Shown piece after piece: positions 35,346-48,989 of a DNA stretch of 64,000 nucleotides. The DNA is taken from positions 22,412,706 to 22,476,705 of the forward strand of contig NC_053417.1 in NCBI RefSeq assembly GCF_016859285.1, read 5' to 3'. The stretch's first letter is position 1, and every line of letters starts with the position of its first letter. The notes under the pieces were generated by a model. That model was given only the letters and a program-made list of their open reading frames with translations, did no database searches and was not told the origin of the DNA. A program made the translations under genes and the position numbers. The DNA comes from Xiphias gladius (taxonomy: Eukaryota; Chordata; Actinopteri; Istiophoriformes; Xiphiidae).

Positions 35346-35351
35346 AATAAA
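35346..35351 (+). terminator. Likely poly(A) signal of the neurofascin-like gene
   Basis: AATAAA 270 bases past the stop; a second AATAAA lies at about 35682. Long 3' UTRs are usual in this family, so the downstream one may also be used. Confidence 0.45.
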
Positions 35352-35359
35352 ATTACTGT

Positions 35360-36560
35360 GTACACATTATGTACATGCCTACGCATTGGTTCAGTTATGG
35401 AGAGACACTGGCTGCACATCAGAAGAGACAGAAGTGGATCAGTTTATCATGTTGATAAAAGCAGTTGCAAGGACCCACTTAACTACTGTTATTACAGCTT
35501 TGAATTTACTCTGCTAATTTAAATAATGAGATTTATGTAACTTTTGTACGTTGATTGATTGAAATAAGAGTCATACTTTCAGCCTTGGGTGAGCCACAGT
35601 GTAATCTCAGAAGTTTGATTGTCTCCCTTTGGCAACATGTACCTTTTGATGTGTAAAAGTGTTTTCGGTGACAGATGAAGGACAATAAAATATTTTCAGG
35701 GACTGATGATTTATCGGCATGGATAGTTTGCAAAATATGTCCTGATGAGAGGCAATAGGTAAACAATTAGGGGAGTTATTGGCATAGACCAGTTGTAAAA
35801 TCTGAAGTTGCTCATATTTCTCTTTGAACAAGTCTCCCCATTTCAGTTACAATGGAGATAGATTATTAATCTTTATGTAACAGTTTTTGTTTATTTGACT
35901 CCTAACATCAAATATCTATTACAGTCAAAGTAAATACAGTAAATAAAGAAGAAATATTTATTTCTACCATATTTGATATGATTGTGGATGTTGAATTTTT
36001 CTGCTCTGTTTCCTTATTTTAAGGGGGTAACCAGAAATGGTTTATTATTCTTTGAATATAAATCTTAGTTTGTTTTGAAACATTTACAAGTGTCTGGATT
36101 TAAGCCACCAGGGCAATTTAAACAACAGAAACAGGGGAAAGCAGCTGGCCGGGCTCTGTCCAAAGTGACAATTTGCCATTTTGTTTGTTCCTTTAACTGT
36201 TCCATGTTTGCATCAGTTGGTCTCTCCTATCTGCTGCCATACAAGATATCTCATAGTTACATCATCAGGGATCATACAGCTTAATGGAAAAGGATATCTT
36301 ACCTAATAACCTTTCTGGTTTATCAGGCCTCTGTTATGGCAAATGCTAATTCTGCGGGAAGTCAAGACAAAACATGCAAGAAAATGGTGTTTGTCCAAAT
36401 ATATATTTGTTATATATCAAAATTCATGAGATTTGCAATCCATTTTTCAACATTCATTCAGGTATCCAGAAAATAATCCGTAACACTGCAACGCATGTCA
36501 GTGTTTCATCACTTAACCTAAATATTCCTTTCATAATCTACATTTAATATATTTGCATCT
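35360..36560. other. Neurofascin 3' flank, no gene seen
   Basis: AT-rich, probably partly 3' UTR. A short family D fragment lies near 36130. I looked for GH18 chitinase exons upstream of the relic at 36567 and found none. Confidence 0.5.
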
Positions 36561-36566
36561 TGCTAG

Positions 36567-36799
36567 ATTTTTCCACCACACATCCACCAGTGATCACTAT
36601 GAGCCGGCCCGGCCCAGCCTGCACTACCACAACCACCGTTTCTGGAAGTGATTTCTGTGTTGGGAAGACCGACGCCCTCTACGTAAATGACAAAGACGGC
36701 AACTCCCTCTAACAGTGCGTCCACTGACACACATACCTCCAGAGATGTCAAGCTTATCTTGTTTTCAGTGAAAAATGCAAGTGCTGTGACTGGCCTTAA
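36567..36799 (+). pseudogene. Relic terminal exon of a chitinase (Thr-rich linker plus CBM14)
   Basis: Acceptor TGCTAG at 36561-36566, then one frame reading D-F-S-T-T-H-P-P..., a CTTTTTVSG linker, and a CBM14 domain: DFCVGKTDALY, ...LQRCQAYLVFSEKCKCCDWP and a final TAA at 36797-36799. The acceptor phase and the ending KCCDWP match the last exons of both chitinase genes downstream. Two in-frame stops interrupt it, TAA after GNSL (where the intact gene has Tyr) and TGA after QCVH. No GH18 exons accompany it. It is the leftmost member of the chitinase cluster and is certainly not functional as written. Confidence 0.88.
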
Positions 36800-38074
36800 A
36801 TAAACTTCTTCTTTATCAAACAAACTGTTATATTTTTTAAAATGTTTCATATAATGTAAATGATTACATATGAGGGATCCTTTTTTTGAAAGGAATGCTC
36901 CCAGTCTCGTAAAAAATAATTTGTTGACAAGGTTTTGTTATCATATTAGTCTACTTCCTACTAAACTGCGCTTTACGTATTCAGACACACCTTAGGCTTT
37001 TATGTGCCTGTCAGGCTGGTCTGTCTGAAGAAGTTCAGTCATCTGACCTCAATGCCACTGAACATCTCTGGGAACATTAGAAAATGGAAAAGGGAAAAAA
37101 ATGCCATGGTATCAAAAGGCAATGTACAGAGCACTGTACATGTGATATCACACATTCACAAACTGTGAAGCGCTTGTATCATCGCTGTCAGACAGAAGCA
37201 AGCCATGATTAGAGCAAATACTGATTATAGGCCGACCAGTACTGTTTTTCTGAGGCAAATACTATTATTAAAATTTGAGAGTTTAAAATATCCATTAAGT
37301 ACATATCAGCCAATAGTATATTTTTTTCTTTAACATAAATGTGTGACATAAACAGCCTTGATATGGATCCCATAAATGCCTGGTTTTCAAAGAATTGCGA
37401 CCAAGATTCATACGATGCTGGACATTTTACAGTGGAAAAATCAACCTGTCAGAGCTCTGTGGTGGACAAACTACATCACGGTGATACTGTTTCTAAATGA
37501 CCTCATATCTTGACTGGCATTTCTGGAGTGCAAGTTCTTATGGACATGTAAACCGACACAAACATATCTGCAATAAACTGATATTGGATGATATATCAGC
37601 TGATTTATCATTCTAGTTCTAATATTGATACATTTTGACATTTAATACATTTTAAACTGTTGCTGGTGAAAACCGATTATGACTACACAGTGTTTGCTCT
37701 TGATAACTGACACTAAAGTGTTATTGTTGAAGGACTGAATATATTTTAGAGCAGGATGATTGCCACACTGCATCCTACGGTTTCTGCACCTGTTTAGGAA
37801 AATGAATACATCTTGATTAAGCCATAAATAATTTGTGCCACCCAACATTTTAAGTTGCTAGGTTTTTTTTTGTAAGGGCAAAGGTCTACCGGCTTCTGTT
37901 ATTTGACCTACGTAGATGAAGCAACACCTTTGTTTCTTAAACCTTGCTTGCTTTGTGTAATACAGCTTGTTCCTGGTTAATGATTATTATGGTGTGTGTT
38001 TTAACCATCAGCAAAAGAAAGCTATTCCGCACTGTATTTTGGACATTGCAAGAGCTCATCCAGGCAAAGTCACC
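36800..38074. other. Spacer between chitinase relic and first intact chitinase
   Basis: No coding exon, no repeat I can name. The proximal promoter of the chitinase gene must be at the right end; no clear TATA box was found. Confidence 0.45.
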
Positions 38075-40694
38075 ATGAGCAAACTAATTCTAATTGCAGG
38101 TAAGGCACAATGAAAAGCTACAGAATTTTATCTTGAATCGTTGTCTTCTCTTTTTACCTAATATTTACTGTTTAATCTGCAACTTTTAAAAAGGTCTCTG
38201 CGTTTCCCTCTGCAGTTTGGGTGAGTTCATAAATTATACATTGTCGACCACTGACACTGAACAGTCTTAGTATCGACTAGTTTGAGTATCTAGTCATTAA
38301 TTATTCTTTAGAAGAAGAATGATGATGAAATCAATTTCTATCTTAAATTTTTAGTCTCATCCTCCAGACTGGTGTGTTATTACACAAACTGGTCCCAATA
38401 CAGACCTGGCCGAGGAAAGTTTATGCCTTCAAATATTGATCCATACCTCTGCACCCACCTGATCTATGCCTTTTCTGGTATCAACGAGGCAAATGAGTTG
38501 GTCACAACAGAGTGGAATGATGTGGAACTCTATAGATCATTCAATGGACTGAAACAGAGGTCAGTCCAAAATCTTCTGACAATATCTTCTGTATTATGTT
38601 GAAAAATAATCCTTGCTGCTAACTAAATGTGTGTATTCCCACAGGAATCCAATTCTTAAAACACTATTAGCAGTTGGAGGCTGGAAATTTGGAACGCAGA
38701 AGTGAGATATTTACCATAAAACAGTCAATAACGATCAATGTACTGCATATATGTCTTCTTGAGAGCACCTTTCTTTCCCCAAAATTCTAGCCAGATTTAA
38801 AACAATGGCGTCAACACAAGCCAACAGAAATACATTTATCCAGTCTTCTATCAGACTACTCAGAAATCACAGTTTTGATGGATTAGACCTGGACTGGGAG
38901 TACCCTACTGCAGAGGACAGGCAGAGGTTCACGGCGTTATGCAAGGTCAAGTCCAGAATTATTGTTGTGATGCTAAGCTGATGTTTAACATGAACCATTA
39001 AGTGACTTTGATTCTGTGGTGTACAGGAACTCCTAAGGGCCTACGAGGCTGAGGCATATGCAACTGGCAAGCCCAGATTAATTATCTCTGCTGCTGTTCC
39101 CGCAGGGAAAGTAACCATTGATGCTGGTTATGAAATTGCTGAGATTGCAAGGTACACCGAAATGTTACCCCCTGCATTACCCCCATGATTAGCTGTCATC
39201 CTGTTTTGGTGAACTTGATCTCACGTGCATTTTATCAGGTACCTGGATTTTATAAATGTGATGACATATGACTTTCATGGCGCCTGGAAAAGTGTGACAG
39301 GACATCATAGTCCCTTATACAAGGGATCCAATGACATTGGTAACAATGTTTACCTAAATACTGTGAGTACTAGGATGAATTTTTTAGCTGCATCATGAAT
39401 GTAGACACATACTTTTCTCTCCTCTAATCCCTTCTCTTTCTGTTTGTGCATTTCAATTTGTTCATTAAGAAAACCCTAGGGGAAACACTGGAAAATTAAA
39501 AAAAAAAAAAAAAAAAATTAAATATTGCAAAAAGTTTTTACACTTGACTTAGATGGAAAAGTCGGTGTATCGATAAATGCAAAATGGAAACAGACTTAGC
39601 GATGCACATTAATTTGCGCTTTCAGTTGCAGATTGTCTAGAAATACGGTTTAAATTCGTACTAAATTTTGATGGAAACTTGACTTTGGTCTATGTCACTT
39701 AATTTACCTTTCAGGACTTTGCCATGAAGTACTGGCAGGACAGGGGAACACCTTTAGAAAAGCTAAATATGGGCTTTGCTACATACGGACGAACATTTCA
39801 ACTGTCTCCTCAGTCCAGTCAGGCTGGAGCACCAGCCAGTGGGCCCGGAGCTGCTGGTGTTTTTACAAGGGAGGCTGGCTTCCGGTCCTATTTTGAGGTG
39901 AAACCAGCAGCTATTTAGTGAATTTAACTCTCAGTCTATGTTTTATTAGTAATAGTAAGTATTTTGAATTTAAAACTCTTTTTAGATTTGCACTTTTCTT
40001 CAAGGGGCCAGTGTCCATGAGATTGAGGGCCAGAAAGTTCCCTATGCCATTAAACAAAATGAGTGGGTCGGATATGACAACGAAAAAAGTTTTGAGGTTA
40101 AGGTATTCAGTCGTTTCTATAAAAATGTTGCTCACGGTCAAGTTAAAAATACAAACTTTGTCATTGACCTGTTTCTATCGTTATTCAATCAGGTTCATTA
40201 CCTGAAAGACAACAACTTTGGAGGAGCCTTTGTCTGGGCCTTGGATCTGGATGACTTCAATGGAGAGTTCTGTGGACAAGGAAACTATGTCCTCATCAGA
40301 AAAATTCACGGTATTTTGGCTTCAGGTAAATAGAAAAGAAAATTGCTAGCCAAAAGATTTTCTTTCAGAGGCACCAAGCATTAATTCATTGACCTTTGTT
40401 CATTTTGATTGGACTGACTACTAATAACTTACTGTTATTTCTCCAGATCTTCCTCCCCTTCCCACTGCAGCCCCCCCTCATTCTAAAGTGACTCCATCTA
40501 CACCCGAAGACATTTCTACCACCACATTTTCTCCAATCCCAGACAACTTCTGTGCTGACAAGCTTGATGGTCTTTATGCCAAATCTGATGACCCAAAGTC
40601 TTTTTACAATTGTTCCAACCATGTGACCTGGGTCCAACACTGCCCATCTATTTTAGTCTTTTCTGATAGCTGCAAATGCTGTGACTGGCCCTAA
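38075..40694 (+). CDS. chia: Acidic chitinase (GH18) with C-terminal CBM14, intact
   Basis: Secreted endochitinase cleaving beta-1,4-GlcNAc chains; in fish these act mainly in the stomach and in defence. Eleven exons: 38075-38099, 38194-38220, 38355-38559, 38645-38701, 38795-38945, 39027-39151, 39239-39362, 39715-39897, 39986-40102, 40193-40325, 40447-40694; all GT/AG and in frame, 464 residues. Signal peptide [17 protein letters not shown], mature start near SSRLVCYY. Catalytic motif DGLDLDWE with D133, D136, D138 and E140 intact; substrate-groove W30 (YYTNW), W99 (GGW), MTYDFHG and [10 protein letters not shown] are present. A short Pro/Thr linker leads to a CBM14 with six Cys ending KCCDWP. 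Exon 5 uses the CAG at 38792-38794; the nearer TAG would break the frame. Usual length for the CHIA/CHIT1 family. Orthology within the teleost chia set is not resolved. Confidence 0.95.
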
Positions 40695-40699
40695 AAGCT

Positions 40700-43600
40700 C
40701 GCACATCATTATACATTCCACAAGCCGTGGTTGTTAACAGTAAGGAAAAATCCAATCATGATTTACAATTTCATACAGGGGCGCAAACTCATCGGGGCTG
40801 AAAAGGGTGACAAAGTTTTAAATGGGAGGGAGGAATTAGCTACTAAAAATTAATGTGGTGTTTGCTCTTTACAGCTATTACAACTGCTATTTGATCAAAT
40901 AAGAGACAGGGCTTAGATATCACATTTATAAATTGATTTCACAACCAGTACAACTGATAGAAAAACTGTCACACGGTAATTTCAATTCATCTTCTGTCGT
41001 TTCCAGTAAGCTTCGCACTTGCTCTTCTCAACCGACATAATTAGGCTACTGCAGCAAGCATTCCGTTTAACTACATCGAAAGTAATAGAGGTCCATTTTG
41101 GCTAAATGTCTACACCATTGTCTCATGAATAAGTCTCTTGTTCCGAAAAACATCCAAAAGCAAATTGTTTAATTACATCGCGGTTATGACAATGGAACCA
41201 TCAAGGGGATGACGTTAATGTTAAGTTGGCACTGCGGAGATCAACCTATGTTGTATTCATCAGCAAAATGGTAATGTTAATAACGTTAAATGAGTAGGCC
41301 CAGGGCCCTAACGTTAGTAATGTTATACAAGTGGAATTTGGAATAACAGGTATGCTAGCTAACATTAGACTCCATGGAAATAACGTTAAAACGTAACGTT
41401 ACATATCCAGATTGTGATGGCTAGCATTTGCTAAATCAAGACAACTCAACCTTATCAGGCTAATTAACAGTTCCAAGTTTGACATATTGTCATATACAAT
41501 TAAGATTATCGTAATGCTACTGTAAGAGATTCTCACTTTAAGCCATGCAGGCAGTCAAAAACTGACCTCCCAGAGACGGCCCTCTTCACTCTTTGCCCCC
41601 CGAACAGACTACACGAATCACAGAAAAAGGCCAGTTTTGGATTCAAAACGGCGATTTTAGCCTCAATGTGATGAATTTGCACCCTGTTCGTCAGTGTATG
41701 TGGTGTTGATTTAAAAATGTGTACACACTACTCATAAGAAGGCAGATTTTTGCTTTTCCTAAAACGAGCTGATTAAACGTTCTCTTCCTTGCATTAAACA
41801 GGGAATGGTAATCCTTACAAAAGCACTGGCTTCTGGGCTTCTTTCCATTGTCCTGCAACATTAAATATATACTACAATATACAGTATACTATAATAATAA
41901 TTTTCTATATGCATACATGTCTAAACACAGACAAGGGTGACACTATGAACTTCTTCAGAAGCCTGAACTGTCACGTCTCACATCTTCTGAGATGATCTCC
42001 CACGTTGAAATAACACTGTGCCCAAAACACCATAAACAACCTTTAGTTTCATTGTAAAGATTTAGTTTTACGTTTTGATGCAAAGCACCGCATGAACCTG
42101 CCTAAAAGTAGTCGCGCTGACCTCCAGTGGATAGTAAAAATCAAAACAGAAATACAAATGAGCCTGTGTCTGTAAAAACACCAAATGTTCACATCTGAAG
42201 ATTTTGTAAATGATATATCATCTATTCTCCTCAACACCCATGACCCTATTGAACATTTAGCTTTGTCAGGCAATTGACAAATAGTTGACAAATGGTTCAA
42301 TGCAATGTACTTATTGGTTTACAGTAGTAATTAAAAACCAATTAATAGGGGGACACTGGACATCTGACTTAATGGATGATTTAAAACTCCAAACCACTAG
42401 CAATCCTCTCTAACTAAACTGATGTATGTAATGTAACTCCCCGACCTTAATAACAACTTAAGTAATTGTATCTCTACAGCACCTCAACACCATTAATTTG
42501 AGGGGATGGGTTAATTTGAGAGCATAATTTTAATAACGAAATGGTACAAATTATTAATGTGGGAAACGACTTTGTGCACACAACCTACTAATTCATCAGT
42601 ATCTATTACTAATTTCTGCACACAAATTCTGCCATTATTCAATCTAGGCAGGGCCATGTCTGGGTATTTTCGTCCCATAGGTGAGACATCCACTGGTGCG
42701 CCTTGAGAGGATGGATTTTTATAAATTATATTAATTCAATTTTTTTATTTATTTAACTTTTTTAACTTCATTCAACTTCTGTCCTGTGTCACGACTCAAT
42801 TAGTGTCTTTAAATGCATCCTGGTCCCTGTTATGGGTTATCTTAGTTTTAATTGTCTTCAGGGTATGATATGGAACATAAACTAGTTATGAATATCCCTG
42901 TATCTCTTTAACATTATCCAGATTTTTGATGGCCTGTGCAGGAGTGTCTTTGATTCCTCCACATCAAAGACAACTGCCTACACTGGGGAACAGGTATTAC
43001 CAGTATCTGACATGACCGTGAGGACATTTTATGATCCAATATTTATTTTAATTCGACTTTTGACTATTTGTTTCTTTATTATACAGTTAAAAGTGCACAT
43101 TTAAGGCCTGAATTAAACAGGATTTAGACAGACTCTCTTTATCGCATCGTGAACAAAATACATTTGTTTTCAGAAAAACAGTAGCACTTTAGAGGTTCAA
43201 AATATCACAGAAATAGGTGAAGAACAACTGCTCTGTTCAAATCTTTCACTGCAGTTCAATGTTGAGCAATTTTATTTCTGTGAAAGGTACCAAATAATTT
43301 TATTATTATTGAGCAATTAACTAAAATTCTGACCTATGTTTTTATATATTTTGTGGCTCAGCCACTTGTTTGAAATAGTTGCTGCCACTGGTTTGATATA
43401 TGAGAGTATACACTTCAATTAATACCTATTAATTCAGTCATCTTGTCATCTTCACATAAATTCACATACAAGACAGGCACAACAGCTTCTGTGTCATGCA
43501 CTTTGCTCTGAAATCCTCGGTACTACAATTTAATGACAAGGCAGGGTGTTGAGAGCTTACACAAATAGCATCATAATTAGAAAAAAGAATGACATAAATT

Positions 43601-46340
43601 ATACCTCAGCAAAGGTATGTCCTAAATCACACCCAGTAAGCAAAATTACCTGTATTACTACTTCTGAGGACGGCATGTTTTTCTTTGTATCACACCTGTT
43701 GCACTGTTGATCTATTTTTCTCTAAACCACACATGTGCTGAACATTCACACACACTTTTAGGTGTGGCAACATCGGAAGCTGGCAAGGAAAAAAGTGAGA
43801 GATATAAAGGGAAGAAGAGAAAAAAAAAGCACAATATCCTTAATGACCACACACTACTGTCCCCGAAAGCTGAGCCCCAGCTACAATCTGTTGCAGTGTC
43901 AGGAAAACAGAAATTAGTATGGTTAAACAGTTTAATACGACTCCAACTGTTTGATACAGTACGCTACGTATACTGAAGGCAATGAGCAGAATATCTAGTC
44001 TACAAACCTTAGAGGTATAGAATATACTGTATTTGTGATGTTTGTGATTGGTTCTGGGCCAATAATGTGGTTTCTAAATCAGAAAAACAACTTCCCTACT
44101 TAAAAGTTATTTTTCATGTAAGAATACACCAAAAATTTAAGTCATCCCTTCATTAGGTCCATGTTTGCTTATTGTTTGTCTTTTGAATTTGATTTTAAAT
44201 GTTGTTTTTGCAAACTAGGTTTTCAGGGGCCTACACGAAACCCTGTACTGTGGTAGCGATGCTGACACTGGCAAACCATTAATGTTATGCAATTAATTTC
44301 CCACCGCTTCCCAACACTTGTTCATATGTACACACAGTTAAAAAGCAGTGCTTACACAACAATAATGAAGTTTATTTAAGATTCAAGATTCTTTCTTTTC
44401 ACTGCGTGTGTGTCTGTCAGCTACCGACTGTGAAGTAGGAGGAAGAGGGAGGACTTCTGAGGAAAGGAGAGTTGAGTCACGATGTTCTTTGTAATCGCGG
44501 ATGTATCCGTACCCTCAGCTGCTAAACTACAGCCTTAACAAACAGCAGTATCTCTCCTGAATGAACCATTCTTTAAAACAATACCTTAAAGCCCATGAAA
44601 ACATGGTTTGAGAGCATAAATATTTCTCTATAACATGAAATATTCATCTAAGCAACAAAACCAAAAGCTCTGTACTTAAGCAGAGCGGTGCTCTGAGCCA
44701 AAGCTAATGACAATGTTAACGTACAGATATTTATTTTATTCTTAGTGTTTTTTAAATTATTATTTAATGGCAAATCCATCACATACCTGTTGGGATATTT
44801 AAGTCTGGACCAATGTGGTAGGACCAACCAACAGACTGACTGACATTGCCATCTAGTTAGACTGCTAGTGTAGCAAGTGTTGCTGAATGGAATGAACCAC
44901 TTTTTTCTGTTGTTCACTTGAATGTGTCAGAAACCTCTTTTCCCGTACTTCTCGTATTTACAAGCTGCAGTAGAAAGAATGGAATCATGATAGATGCAAA
45001 TCTGACCATCAAAGACAGTACATCAAACTTAACCTGCTTAACTTAACCTATCAAGTTGGTTACATAGCTCAATCCTAAAACCTCTTCAATCTCTATATAA
45101 AAAGAGGCAAAAAAAAAAAAAAATCAAGCGGCTTTAATAATTGAAATATAAAAGAAACAAGACCATTTACTGTCACAAATTACCTTCAGGGGCCCACCAC
45201 AATTTCTCAATCTAGCCAGAAGACCAAAAATTCAAACGAGCCTCACCCCAGATCATTTCTTTTGCATGAAGTGCAGCTAATTAAGATCAATACAGTTCAA
45301 TAGCACCAAAAACTGCAGCCTCCAAAATTATCATAAAGTTGAATCAACACCTCTCCAAAACATTTTCAACAAAAACTGAACATTATAACCTTTTAATAAT
45401 AAAAGGGCCATTAATCCTTAGCAAATATCCAATTTTTTTGATTTGCTTTGGAAAGAGCTATACACTTTAGACTTGGACTTGGACAGAGACAAGGCCATAT
45501 TCATGATGGCGCAACCACCAGTGCAAGAATCAACACCCCTCTGAAACATTTTAGACAATAACTGAACATTATAACCTTCATGAAGGCAGGATTTATTGCA
45601 GGACGGTTGAATTAGACTGCACTAGTTTTAGCTAGGTGTTCCTAATAAGCTGACAACTGAGTGACTGTGGGAAGAGCTATAGACTTTGGACGTGGACTTG
45701 GGCTGAGAAAGACTTAGGGCTCTTTTAATGATGGCACAACCACCAGTCAGAGAAGTGCTCTGACATTTTGAAAATTTCCTGACCTTGAAATTCACTTTGT
45801 GTGGTATTTTGATACCAAGGGCAGAGCGCACAGGTGGGAGAAAAGACACAAACAGGTTGGAGGATCATTCAGATGAGGCACCACAAAGCAAGTTGTTGGT
45901 ATTTTGGTAGAAAATGTTTCTGAGATTTTGCATTAAGAACAGATGTCTCAGAACCGCATCTGTTTCTGACGCAACGTCCCTTTGAAGCCAGACATAGACA
46001 TCCTTGCCCAGGAAGTATTGCCCTTGATTCATTCATGGCTCTTCGACAGTTTTTTTTTCTCAAACTATATTTGATTTTGGATTTGGACCTTGGATTGTTT
46101 GCAATGTTTATTTATTTGTTTTGAACCTCACCTGGACTGCGACTCTGATTTTTGGGCCATGGACCTAGGATCGATAGCTTGTAAGCCTGCTAGCTTGCCT
46201 GGCCTACTAGCCTGCCTAGTTATGCTTAACTCTTGAACACAGACCGCAAAACAGTTATCCCCTGAGGCTGGGGCATGAACTTGTCCTGGGCTGTTGGCTG
46301 CTTATACAAAATTCTGATGCTTGTTGTTGATTACATTCAC
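40700..46340. other. Intergenic spacer between chitinase genes, left part
   Basis: No gene recognised. A stretch at 41205-41405 is dense in AACGTTA-type palindromes, and 45320-45860 carries diverged near-tandem units. The rest is unassigned AT-rich sequence. Confidence 0.5.
45320..45860. repeat. Diverged near-tandem repeat units
   Basis: TCAACACCTCTCCAAAACATTTT at about 45346 recurs as TCAACACCCCTCTGAAACATTTT at about 45530; AGAGCTATACACTTTAGACTTGGACTTGG at about 45454 recurs at about 45672; GATGGCGCAACCACCAGT at about 45505 recurs at about 45731. Unit length drifts between roughly 185 and 225 bases. Confidence 0.6.
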
Positions 46341-46344
46341 CCTG

Positions 46345-46402
46345 TAACCTGTCCCACTTTGGATAAAAGCATCTGCCAGATGAATAAAATGTAATGTAAA
46401 GG
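46345..46402 (+). repeat. Teleost SINE/LINE 3' tail
   Basis: CCCACTTTGGATAAAAGCATCTGCCAGATGAATAAAATGTAATG, the well-known form 'GGATAAGAGCGTCTGCTAAATGA' in diverged state. Confidence 0.6.
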
Positions 46403-46419
46403 TAAAGCCACACTCCAAC

Positions 46420-47110
46420 TATGACACCCAAACCAAAAGGAGAGGACTGCATTAGTCTATCACAGGTGCGAGATCTTTTAAAGCAACAACAAAAGGTCTA
46501 CATGCAGTTGCTAAAGCAGCAAGAAAACAACTTAAAGGGTTTCATCCAAATCTTCGCCTCGTTTCTACTAACAAAAGAATTGATGATAGAGAAGTCCAAG
46601 ACCTAAAGATCAGCTTGCAGTTTTCTGAAAAAGAAGCGGAATACCTAAATGTGACTTGCAAGGAGTTGACTGAAAAGTGCAAAGAAACACGCATAGACAT
46701 TAATACTGTGTTTCAATCAGTTTTATCAATAACTACTTCGAGGGTTAATCAAGACGGAATAATATAATTGTAGAAGGAATTCCTGAGTCCCCACAGGAGT
46801 GCTGGAACAAATCCAAGGACAAGGTCCGTGAAATGCTCACCTACAGATGGATAACAAAAGCGTTGAGGTGGAACGTGTCCACAGGATGGGAATGAACGAA
46901 GGTGACAAACCCAGGCCAACAGTGGGGAAATACCTACAATTCAAGGACAAGATGGCCATTCTGGAAAGAGGCCATAAATCAAAGGGAAGTAACATCTTTG
47001 GTATGACAGACTCATTGTCCACCCTCCCTCTCAAAAGACTGGGAGAGTTTAAAGAGCCAAGCCTATGGGCTCTTAACTTGGCACACACACACATATACCT
47101 GACTGAATGT
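46420..47110 (+). mobile_element. L1-type LINE ORF1 relic
   Basis: Plus-strand fragments in more than one frame. 46847-47113 encodes VERVHRMG...DKPRPTVGKYLQFKDKMAIL...KSKGSNIFGMTDS, the RNA-binding part typical of L1-type ORF1 proteins (RxHRxG, RPRxxxxKFLxFxDK, GxxIF). 46421-46606 encodes a Gln/Lys-rich coiled-coil-like start. Interrupted by stops; no ORF2 seen beside it. Confidence 0.65.
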
Positions 47111-47929
47111 TGAAGACTTATTTTGCTTTGTTTGTTCTTTTCTACAGCGTGACTGTATTTGATAAACTGCCCAGGAAAGGGCTAAAAAAAAAAAAAAACA
47201 ATGTTAATATACAATATATAGCTATAGAAATAAGGGGCAGGATACTGATAACTTGCCAACATCAAACAACATTCATATTCTGGCTACCTTTGAGGCCCTC
47301 TTAGATGACTCATTTGATCAGGTCTATCGGGTGTTTATGCGAAAAAGATGCAATATACTGTGGAAACAAGCTGCCTAACTGCCACTCAAAGAAAAGCCAT
47401 TCAAATTAGAGGGCAGAGGAGCAAAACTAATTTTCAAAACATTTCTTGACATTAGAGCTACCTACTGCATTGGAAGATGAACTACTCTGCGATGTAAAAG
47501 GCATTTAGGGTGGTAAGAGATTTTACATGTCAGACAGAGTGGAACGGCCTGTTCACTGTGCTCAATAAGGCTTTATGTCTACCATTTGTTTTGTCTACTT
47601 ACATCGGTAGGGCACATTAACAGATAGTTTAACAAAATTGTGAGAGACTAAATAGCCCAATACAGTACTTTTTTACTATGAACAATGAGGAAAATGGCTG
47701 CCTATGATGTGAAAAAGCTGCTAATGCTGAAATTCTTAGATAATTAACACCCCGATCAGCAGGACTACTAGAAAATATTATATTATATATATATATATAT
47801 ATATTATTTATTATTTTATATTTCAATGAACATCTTACAAATATGTTCAGTATCAACATATCTGCAGTTTGCAATATTCGTAAATGAACAACATTTCCAC
47901 ATTACGTTACTAGAAAACATGGTAAATTG

Positions 47930-48180
47930 ACTACACTTATATGGCGCTTTTCTAGTCTTATTGACCAATAAAAGTGCTTTACACTACAAGCCACATTCCC
48001 TTATTTACACAAACATTCATAGTGTGCTTTTTTATACATACTTCGGGGGCAGTTTAGGGGCTTAAGTATCTTGCCCATGGACACTTCGACATGCGGACTG
48101 GTGGAGCCGGGGAAAGAACCACCGACCTTCCGGATAGCGGATGACCCGCTCTACCTCCTGAGCCGCCCTTGGGACCAAAC
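47930..48180 (-). repeat. Interspersed retroposon-derived repeat
   Basis: ATATGGCGCTTTTCTAGTC, AAAGTGCTTTACACTACA, TATCTTGCCCATGGACACTTCGACATGCGGACTGG, GAGCCGGGGAAAGAACCACCGACCTTCCG, CTCTACCTCCTGAGCCGC: a common fish 3'-end repeat, probably from an L2/RTE-like LINE. Lies at the left edge of the duplicated chitinase block. Confidence 0.6.
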
Positions 48181-48989
48181 GTAATTCGTTCCCAATTATA
48201 TTTCCTTCAAAATGCATTTGCTGTTCCAAATTAGTTGTCTTCATATCTTTTCTTAATGCCTTGTTGTCTTATGTACGGCACTTTGAAATGCCTTGTTGTT
48301 GAAAGGTGCTCTACAAATAAACTTGCCTTGCTTTACTGTTGCTTTGTGAGCCACTGTAAACACAAGCCAAAAGGAACATATTCAAATTTTATGTCACTTT
48401 AATGGTCAGCACCCGAATGACTTCAAGCTTGTCCCTAAATCCCTTGAAACTTGAACTTGTCTCAAATCAACTGGCCTCAACAGTTTGTAAAAACTCATAA
48501 AAACAGCTTTGGCTGTAAGATTTCTTTTGATTATCTTGGTCTCACATTGCTGCTTATTATGTCTACATGATATCATATTTTATACCATATTTTAGCGACT
48601 TGAGAGACATAAGATAAATTTGTTGATAGAAATGTACGATTAAAGTACTATTGTATTCCTTTGTACAAGTATTTCCATTTTTTTCCCTCAGTATACATAT
48701 CCAGTTTTTAAGCTACTTGCTACTGAAAGCTTAGAATGTGAAATGATAGTATGATTAAAAATTAAAAATGGACCATTGTGTTGTTTGCCACTGCCCTTCT
48801 GTTGTATTTAAAATCAAAATAGCATGAAATGAGGTTACTTTGTCCTTTTGTCCCAGATTCTATCGTTGTCTAAATGCTTTGGAAATTGCAATACTGTGCT
48901 AATTATCCCCACCCTATTTAACTACCACACCCTAAGAGCTATCTACCCAATTTAACAGCCAGAAACCCATCATTCATCCATCAGTCACA

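Noticed and set aside
38791-38794. Nearer acceptor TCTAG|CCAG for chitinase exon 5
   Set aside because: It would put the exon in a frame that stops at once; the CAG four bases on keeps the family sequence KFKTMAS.
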